DNA of 15,877 nucleotides, taken from contig JACCQX010000100.1 in the NCBI GenBank assembly GCA_013813905.1, forward strand, positions 1 to 15,877, given 5' to 3'. Each line of letters starts with the position of its first letter. The stretch's first letter is position 1. Of this stretch, positions 15,612-15,877 are shown one piece after another. The DNA is from Chloroflexota bacterium. GTDB taxonomy: Bacteria; Chloroflexota; Limnocylindria; Limnocylindrales; CSP1-4. The translations under genes and the position numbers were made by a program. The notes below the pieces were generated by a model, which did not search any database, was not told the origin of the DNA, and saw nothing but the letters and a program-made list of their open reading frames with translations.

Positions 15612-15877
15612 TCAACAGCCGGGCAGCGGCTCCGGCTCTCCGCCCAGCAGGCCGGCGCGAGCCTTGGCCTCCACCACGTGTCGGACCGCGTCCATGACAC
15701 GTTCGCGCGGCAGGTCACCGCTGACGAGTGCGTCCATGAGCGCGTCGCGAACGATGGTCTGACGCTCGCGGTCGCCTATCACCATGAGCATGTCCACACC
15801 GGCCTTCAGGGATGCCACGGCGGCCTCGGCGGGTGGGACGGAATCGGTCACGGCGGCCATACCCGGCCCGAGATCAT
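15612..15877 (-). CDS. Glycoside hydrolase family 3 (beta-N-acetylglucosaminidase/NagZ-like), C-terminal fragment
   Basis: The minus-strand frame is open from the right edge to the TGA at 15612-15614, about 88 residues, with the N-terminal bulk outside. The ATG at 15860 is internal, since in-frame sequence before it (DLGPG) continues the family pattern. The visible part, DLGPGMAAVTDSVPPAEAAV then LKAGVDMLMVIGDRERQ and a closing helix pair (MDAVRHVVEAKARAGLL), matches the end of the single-domain GH3 barrel of NagZ-type enzymes, where Asp is followed by a glycine-rich segment and AAVxALKAGxDMLM. NagZ removes N-acetylglucosamine from muropeptides. It lies 76 bp upstream of the amidase-like gene on the same strand, a plausible cell-wall turnover pair. 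The fragment is short, so substrate specificity cannot be stated. Confidence 0.82.
   Translation of the reverse strand, partial: DLGPGMAAVTDSVPPAEAAVASLKAGVDMLMVIGDRERQTIVRDALMDALVSGDLPRERVMDAVRHVVEAKARAGLLGGEPEPLPGC

Noticed and set aside
14723..15697. Plus-strand open frame of 324 codons
   Set aside because: Shadow of the amidase-like gene, which has a signal peptide and clear domains.

Overview
The window is about 15.9 kb of high-GC bacterial DNA, densely coding on both strands, with no rRNA, tRNA, CRISPR array or insertion sequence that I can see. Gene content (secreted proteins with FlgD-type Ig repeats and Pro/Ser/Asp linkers, a GH15 glucoamylase/trehalase, a type II acyl-ACP desaturase, FabI, an XRE-TPR regulator, short leaders) suggests a free-living soil or freshwater bacterium. 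Chloroflexota (for example Limnocylindria-like) is my first guess and Actinomycetota the alternative. That placement is inference from flavour, not from a marker gene.

Layout. 1-663 (-) is an O-methyltransferase, divergent from a FAD/NAD(P) disulfide oxidoreductase at 748-2196 (+). Two small minus-strand genes (2193-2803), one with a KOW/SH3-like domain, are coupled by a 1-nt stop/start overlap. An arrestin-fold (Spo0M-like) protein at 2991-3968 (+) converges on a large exported protein at 3941-5947 (-), which has a caspase-like His/Cys domain, a repetitive linker and FlgD-Ig repeats. A 418-bp divergent spacer with strong hairpins leads to a GH15 hydrolase at 6366-8384 (+). This is followed on the minus strand by an acyl-ACP desaturase (8437-9378), a stand-alone EAL phosphodiesterase (9538-10380) and an XRE-TPR regulator (10533-11888). 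Divergent from the regulator is a 61-aa exported peptide gene (12071-12256). Then come a DEDDh exonuclease (12385-12939, +), FabI (12936-13730, -), an exported amidase_3-type protein (13781-15535, -) and the C-terminal end of a GH3/NagZ-like hydrolase (15612-15877, -).

How the genes may work together. GH3 and amidase form a cell-wall turnover pair. FabI and the desaturase belong to type II fatty acid synthesis and unsaturation. The most interesting unit is 9538-12256: a cytoplasmic HTH-TPR regulator whose neighbour across a 182-bp divergent promoter region encodes a Sec-exported mini-protein. The predicted mature 30-aa form starts and ends with the same nonapeptide (DLAGAPWPK / DLAGAPWPR), and the two copies are written with different synonymous codons. 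This has the layout of RRNPP-type peptide quorum sensing (Rap/NprR/PlcR/Rgg in Bacillota), and I propose it as a candidate undescribed system, with the downstream EAL gene as a possible output. No experiment or database search supports this here; it rests on sequence architecture only.
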